Origin: Phil1 sp040767925 | Lineage (GTDB): Bacteria > Bacillota > Clostridia > Christensenellales > CAG-138 | Direction of reading: 5' to 3' | Length of the DNA: 64,000 nucleotides | NCBI GenBank assembly: GCA_040767925.1 | Contig: JAXGNN010000001.1 | Span: 992,001-1,056,000, forward strand | Shown: positions 60,524-64,000 of the stretch, piece after piece | Layout of the letters: every line of letters starts with the position of its first letter | Numbering within the stretch: position 1 is the stretch's first letter | Notes under the pieces: model-generated | What the model saw: the letters and a program-made list of their open reading frames with translations, nothing else | What the model was told of the DNA's origin: nothing | The model's database searches: none | Translations under genes and position numbers: made by a program

Positions 60524-61822
60524 TTATTCCTCCATCTTCACGGCAGCTTCGCCGGTGAACGCTTCCCAGCGCTTTATAATGAGGTCGCAGTAGACCGGAG
60601 ATAACTCCATCGCATAACAGCGGCGTTCCGTCTGTTCACAGGCGATAAGTGTGGTGCCGCAGCCAGCGAAGGGCTCAAGCACCGCACCGCCACGGTCGGA
60701 GTGCATTTTGATGCAGCGCCACGGCAGCTCCACCGGGAACATGGCGGGGTGCTCCTTGTTTGCCCGCACCGTGTTTATCTCCCAGATGCCCGCGTAGCCC
60801 CATTTTTTGCGCTCGTCCTTCGTGAGCCGCTTTACAAATTTATATGAGTGACCGGCGAATGCCGACACCCATGCGAACTCTTGGTCGTTGTATTCCTCGG
60901 TCTCCGTGCCCGCCAGCGCCGTGATGTATTCGTACTGCTGTACCGGCTTATTGGTCACAAGATGATAGGGCCCGACGCCGAAATTCATGCCTTGTTTTTT
61001 CCAGATACGAATCCAGATAGGCCGGAAGCCGTTGTCGTTGAACATCCCGATGGAGTACATCTCCGTCGGCTCAATAAACTGACTGCCGGTGGCAAATAGG
61101 TCGCCGATATTCCAGCAGACGATATCCGCATTTTTGCAGATGTTCTTTATCGCCGGGCGCATGGTGTCAAACCACGGGTCGATGCCCGCCTTCTCATATT
61201 CTTTGCCGACGCCATACGGAGGAGAGGTCACCGCGACTTGCGCGTGTGCGCCATCCATGAGCTTGGCAAAAGCCGCCTCGCTGGTGCTGTCGCCGCAGAG
61301 CAAGCGGTGATTGCCGAGCTGCCACACGTCGCCCGTATGCGTTCGGGTATCGTCTGCCGCTTCAATTACAGCCTTTTCCTTATCTACATCGAAATCATCC
61401 TGCACGGCATCCTTCGAGTAAAACTTGTTCAAAAGTGCATCCACCTCGTCGGCATCAAAGCCGGTGAGGGATACATCAAAGGTGGTCGCGTCGAACTCCG
61501 CCATGAGGGAGGCCAGCTTGTTCTCATCCCAGTCGCCCTGTATTTTATTGAGAGCAAGGTTGAGCGCCTTTTCACGCGCATCTTCCAGCTCCACGACCAC
61601 GCAGTCGATTTCCGTTTGTCCGAGGTCGAGCAGCACCTTTAAGCGTTGATGCCCGCCGACTACATTGCCGGTGGTCTTATTCCAGATGACCGGCTCCACA
61701 TAGCCGAACTCTGAAATAGAGCGTTTCAGCTTGTCATATTCCTTGTCGCCGGGCTTCAGGTCTTTGCGGGGATTGTAGGCGGCGGGGTTCAGCCTTACCG
61801 CAGGTATTTTCTCAATCAGCAT
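60524..61822 (-). CDS. ParB-like domain fused to DNA methyltransferase (SPPY type)
   Basis: 432 residues from the ATG at 61822, overlapping metK by 11 nt. The N-terminal ParB-like domain is closely similar to that of the downstream gene (NPAAYNPRKDLKPGD, NVVGGHQRLKVL). The methyltransferase domain has VAVTSPPYGVGKEYE as motif IV and LEPFAGCGTTLIACE as the SAM motif, again beta order. SPPY is common in N4-cytosine enzymes. The two genes are tandem paralogues with different catalytic motifs. Confidence 0.92.
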   Translation of the reverse strand: MLIEKIPAVRLNPAAYNPRKDLKPGDKEYDKLKRSISEFGYVEPVIWNKTTGNVVGGHQRLKVLLDLGQTEIDCVVVELEDAREKALNLALNKIQGDWDENKLASLMAEFDATTFDVSLTGFDADEVDALLNKFYSKDAVQDDFDVDKEKAVIEAADDTRTHTGDVWQLGNHRLLCGDSTSEAAFAKLMDGAHAQVAVTSPPYGVGKEYEKAGIDPWFDTMRPAIKNICKNADIVCWNIGDLFATGSQFIEPTEMYSIGMFNDNGFRPIWIRIWKKQGMNFGVGPYHLVTNKPVQQYEYITALAGTETEEYNDQEFAWVSAFAGHSYKFVKRLTKDERKKWGYAGIWEINTVRANKEHPAMFPVELPWRCIKMHSDRGGAVLEPFAGCGTTLIACEQTERRCYAMELSPVYCDLIIKRWEAFTGEAAVKMEE

Positions 61823-62975
61823 ACTTGTTAGCCGCCTTTCGCAGTTCCTTATATATATCCGAATCCTCCCACGGGAACAGGCACGAATTGAAATGCCCAT
61901 AGGCCGCCGTGTCAGCATAAATGGCACGACGCAGACGCAGCTTTTCGATGATGGCGGCGGGGCGCAGATTAAATACAGAAACAACAATCTCGCGCAGCTG
62001 CTCATCCGTGAGCGCACTTGTGCCGAATGCCTTCACATCCACAGCCACGGGATTCGCCTTGCCGATGGCATAAGAAAGAGCGACCTCGCATCTTTCAGCT
62101 AAGTCGCTCCACACAATGTTCTTCGCGATGTACCGTGCCATATATGCGCCGCTGCGGTCAACCTTCGTCGGATCTTTGCCGCAAAGGGCTCCGCCGCCGT
62201 GAGACGCAAGACCACCATAAGTATCCACCATGATTTTTCTGCCCGTCAGTCCTGTGTCAGCAGCGGGGCCGCCCTCTACGAAACGTCCACTGGGGTTAAT
62301 GAGTATTTCGGTATCATCGTCCATTGGGAAATCCTCAAAGCATTGCCACAAGACATTATTCATAATATCCGTGCGCAGCTGCTCCTGCGTTTTATTCGCC
62401 TCATGCTGGACAGAAATCACCACAGCTTTCACACGTTTGGGTTTACCATCTTCATATTCGACAGTAACCTGACACTTGCCGTCCGGTAGAATGCCTTTGA
62501 TGAGTTTACCTTCGCGGCATTCATCAATGCGCTTGGCAATGCGATGCGAGAGCACCAGCGGCAAAGGCAAATACTCTCGCGTTTCCTTTGTTGCGTACCC
62601 GTATACTGTGCCTTGGTCACCTGCGCCGACAGATCCGTAAGGATCGCATATGCCGTTTCGCGCTTCAATTGCCGTATCCACACCGGCTGCGATATCCGCA
62701 CTCTGTCGATGAACGAATACGAACACAGTAAACTTCCAAGGATTATACCCGACCTCGCGCAGGACATTTCGCACGATAAAGCGAATGTCCACTTTTTCGC
62801 TACAGGTGATTTCGCCCGCTACGATAATTTTGCCCTTAGTCGCCATAACCTCGCAAGCTACGCGAGAAGCTCTGTCCTTTCTGAGACAAGCATCCAAGAT
62901 ATTGTCGGCAATCAGATCGCAGAGCTTATCCGGATGCCCTTTGCATACACTTTCTGCTGTTTTGTAAGTTGTCAT
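61812..62975 (-). CDS. metK: Phage-borne S-adenosylmethionine synthetase
   Basis: 387 residues, full length. ATP-site GHPDKLCD at the N-terminus, GAGDQGTVYGYATKE, the phosphate loop GGGALCGKDPTKVDRSG and GLTGRKIMVDTYGG. Makes SAM from methionine and ATP. It lies directly upstream of, and overlaps by 11 nt, two SAM-using methyltransferase genes, so it may raise local SAM supply or resist SAM depletion during infection. GGAGGAATGTGAA before ATG. Lower GC than the host genes, consistent with phage origin. Confidence 0.95.
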   Translation of the reverse strand: MTTYKTAESVCKGHPDKLCDLIADNILDACLRKDRASRVACEVMATKGKIIVAGEITCSEKVDIRFIVRNVLREVGYNPWKFTVFVFVHRQSADIAAGVDTAIEARNGICDPYGSVGAGDQGTVYGYATKETREYLPLPLVLSHRIAKRIDECREGKLIKGILPDGKCQVTVEYEDGKPKRVKAVVISVQHEANKTQEQLRTDIMNNVLWQCFEDFPMDDDTEILINPSGRFVEGGPAADTGLTGRKIMVDTYGGLASHGGGALCGKDPTKVDRSGAYMARYIAKNIVWSDLAERCEVALSYAIGKANPVAVDVKAFGTSALTDEQLREIVVSVFNLRPAAIIEKLRLRRAIYADTAAYGHFNSCLFPWEDSDIYKELRKAANKYAD

Positions 62976-62993
62976 TTCACATTCCTCCGTTTA

Positions 62994-63548
62994 TTATAGT
63001 GCGCCCCGACGGGCATTGAGCAACTTTTCCATTGCATCGTCTTGAGGTGTTACACCGCGATATTCTGTTGTGCAGTTTTCCCGTACCACCTGATAAATCT
63101 GGAACCAGATGTTGTTGGCCTGCTTCATGAAATTTTGAGACATTGAAACATAGGGGGACGGAATAGCATTGCCGGTGGTGGGGTGCTTAGCCAAAAGCCA
63201 AACTCGCTGATTGCCTGCTCGCACTGGATCCACCGTGCCACACTCTGAGCGTATTGTTCGATAAGCTGAGTGGTTACTAACTGTGCGCACCCTCGCTCCT
63301 TGAGCCATTGCCATGTATTGTTGAAAATTTCCTGCCGCCAGTGTTGTGGAACCGTCTTTCTGTTTCGCGGTAAGATAGCCTCTTGGTTTTGGCATTGATT
63401 CTCCGGTAAGCTCCGTCATGTCTGTAAAGTCCATGATGGTCAACTTTCGATTACCGGGATTGCCATCTAAAATTTTGTCGGCGAGGGCTTTCTTTTTTTG
63501 CCCTGAGCCGATTCTTGCACCGCCTCTGTTGGTGCCGTCTTTTGCCAT
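62994..63548 (-). CDS. Terminase small subunit, P27 family, with compensating frameshifts
   Basis: 184 residues from the ATG at 63548. The N-terminus (DGTNRGGARIGSGQKKKALA) and C-terminus (AKHPTTGNAIPSPYVSMSQN) are typical of P27 small terminases. Between about residues 73 and 120 the reading frame gives unrelated sequence. In the +1 frame the same DNA encodes the expected EIFNNTWQWLKERGC, IEQYAQSVARWIQCEQAISE. One extra base near 63331 and one missing base in a T-run near 63190 explain this. The product keeps both ends but has a scrambled centre; it may be non-functional, or the sequence may contain errors. Confidence 0.85.
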   Translation of the reverse strand: MAKDGTNRGGARIGSGQKKKALADKILDGNPGNRKLTIMDFTDMTELTGESMPKPRGYLTAKQKDGSTTLAAGNFQQYMAMAQGARVRTVSNHSAYRTIRSECGTVDPVRAGNQRVWLLAKHPTTGNAIPSPYVSMSQNFMKQANNIWFQIYQVVRENCTTEYRGVTPQDDAMEKLLNARRGAL

Positions 63549-63642
63549 ATTCATCACACTCCTTGTCCAGTGGGGGATATTAGCCGTTTGAAACTGCGAT
63601 TTCTCACACGAAGCCCCACGCCGCTGTCCGCTTTCGATAGCT

Positions 63643-64000
63643 TTAGAGATCTGACCGCCCCCACCTGTCGCCGCTCTCTGCAGTAATGCGTGAATGACAC
63701 GACTTGCACAGCGACATGAGATTACTCACATCATTTGTTCCTCCGTGACTGAGCGGGAGAATATGATGTACCTCTTCAGCGGGGGTTAAGCGATCAGCTT
63801 TTTTACACTCCTCACATAGCGGGTGAGCCTTGATGTAACGGTCGCGTATGCGTTTCCATGCACGACCATATCTTTTGTTGGTTTCAGGCTCGCGCTGGAA
63901 ATGATTATAGTGGCGCGTTGCCTGCCGTTGATGTTCCACACAATACAAACCATCCGTCAGTTTTGGACAACTGGGGTATCGACACGGCCGCTTTGGTTTC
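63643..64000 (-). CDS. HNH endonuclease (partial, 5' end beyond window)
   Basis: At least 118 residues; the frame is open to the window edge, continuing upstream as KPKRPCRYPSCPKLTDGLYC. The N-terminal Cys/His cluster (CRYPSC...YCVEH) and the HNH core CEECKKADRLTPAEEVHHIL, then LSHGGTNDVSNLMSLC, are complete. Phage HNH proteins next to the small terminase assist DNA cleavage during packaging. The gene sits 94 bp upstream of terS on the same strand. Confidence 0.9.
   Translation of the reverse strand, partial: KPKRPCRYPSCPKLTDGLYCVEHQRQATRHYNHFQREPETNKRYGRAWKRIRDRYIKAHPLCEECKKADRLTPAEEVHHILPLSHGGTNDVSNLMSLCKSCHSRITAESGDRWGRSDL

Larger units (their letters stand above)
31659..64000 (-). mobile_element. 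Prophage (or phage-derived element), left end at tRNA-Ala, right end outside window
   Basis: Recombinases lie next to the tRNA, then genes run leftward in typical siphophage order when read from the right: HNH, small terminase, accessory genes, large terminase, portal, protease, capsid, connectors, tail, holin, endolysin. The DNA is visibly less GC-rich than the host side. The right attachment site, repressor and replication genes are not in the window. The HK97-type head module, phi13-type major tail protein and tape measure gene indicate a Siphoviridae-like morphology. Confidence 0.9.

Overview
The window looks like a chromosome segment of a GC-rich gut-type Clostridia (Firmicutes). The signs are strong AGGAGG ribosome binding sites, an ECF transporter S component, a class III fructose-bisphosphatase, YitT and WalJ, a zinc-ribbon MscL and a long-form urocanate hydratase. 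A Christensenellales-like host is only a guess. The sequence has two parts: GC-rich host DNA up to a tRNA-Ala gene (31583-31658), then clearly less GC-rich mobile DNA to the right edge.

Host part (1-31.6 kb). From left to right it holds an ECF S component, rmuC, a type I glutamine synthetase, an FAD oxidoreductase behind an AT-rich palindromic operator, a PIG-L deacetylase, a GH20 hexosaminidase, a PAP2-type membrane protein and a GNAT acetyltransferase, then walJ, rlmH, yitT and an internally shortened ModA-like lipoprotein. Next is a complete histidine-degradation operon, transcribed leftward from a strong promoter: hutH-hutU-ftcD-hutI-fchA-folD. It turns histidine into glutamate, ammonia and one-carbon tetrahydrofolate. 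A divergent GntR regulator faces it. The FolD lacks the Lys and Gln needed for cyclohydrolase activity, so the adjacent cyclodeaminase-type protein may supply that step. Then follow mscL, a VanZ-like protein, a membrane Ser/Thr kinase, a threonine-synthase-like enzyme on an apparently leaderless mRNA, a VanX-type dipeptidase, fbp, an AlkZ-related protein, and a short DnaK paralogue coupled to a zinc-ribbon membrane protein.

Prophage part (31.66 kb to the edge, all phage genes leftward, right end outside the window). From the tRNA inward it has phased GGTGCA iterons, two tandem serine recombinases, a SHOCT protein, an HTH/zinc-ribbon protein, endolysin, holin, tail genes including a tail chaperone with a canonical A AAA AAC -1 frameshift site, head genes (connectors, capsid, ClpP-type protease, portal) and the large terminase. 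Beyond that lies an accessory cassette: small conserved proteins, a zinc-ribbon protein, a gamma-glutamylcyclotransferase-like protein, an amidoligase, a DUF4314 protein, a 'virulence-related' protein, two ParB-MTase fusions and a phage S-adenosylmethionine synthetase. A double-frameshifted small terminase and a partial HNH endonuclease follow.

The cassette is punctuated by three copies of one promoter block, each paired with a TTGTGTAG-type palindrome. It is interrupted by a recombinase-in-trio element: three overlapping tyrosine recombinases, 34-bp inverted ends and a perfect palindrome resembling a recombinase core site. The amidoligase and the 'virulence' protein on either side of this insertion share a C-terminal module. 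I consider the cassette and the trio element the most novel content here. Three single-base lesions in prophage genes (two in terS, one near 52.37 kb) are either early decay or assembly errors.
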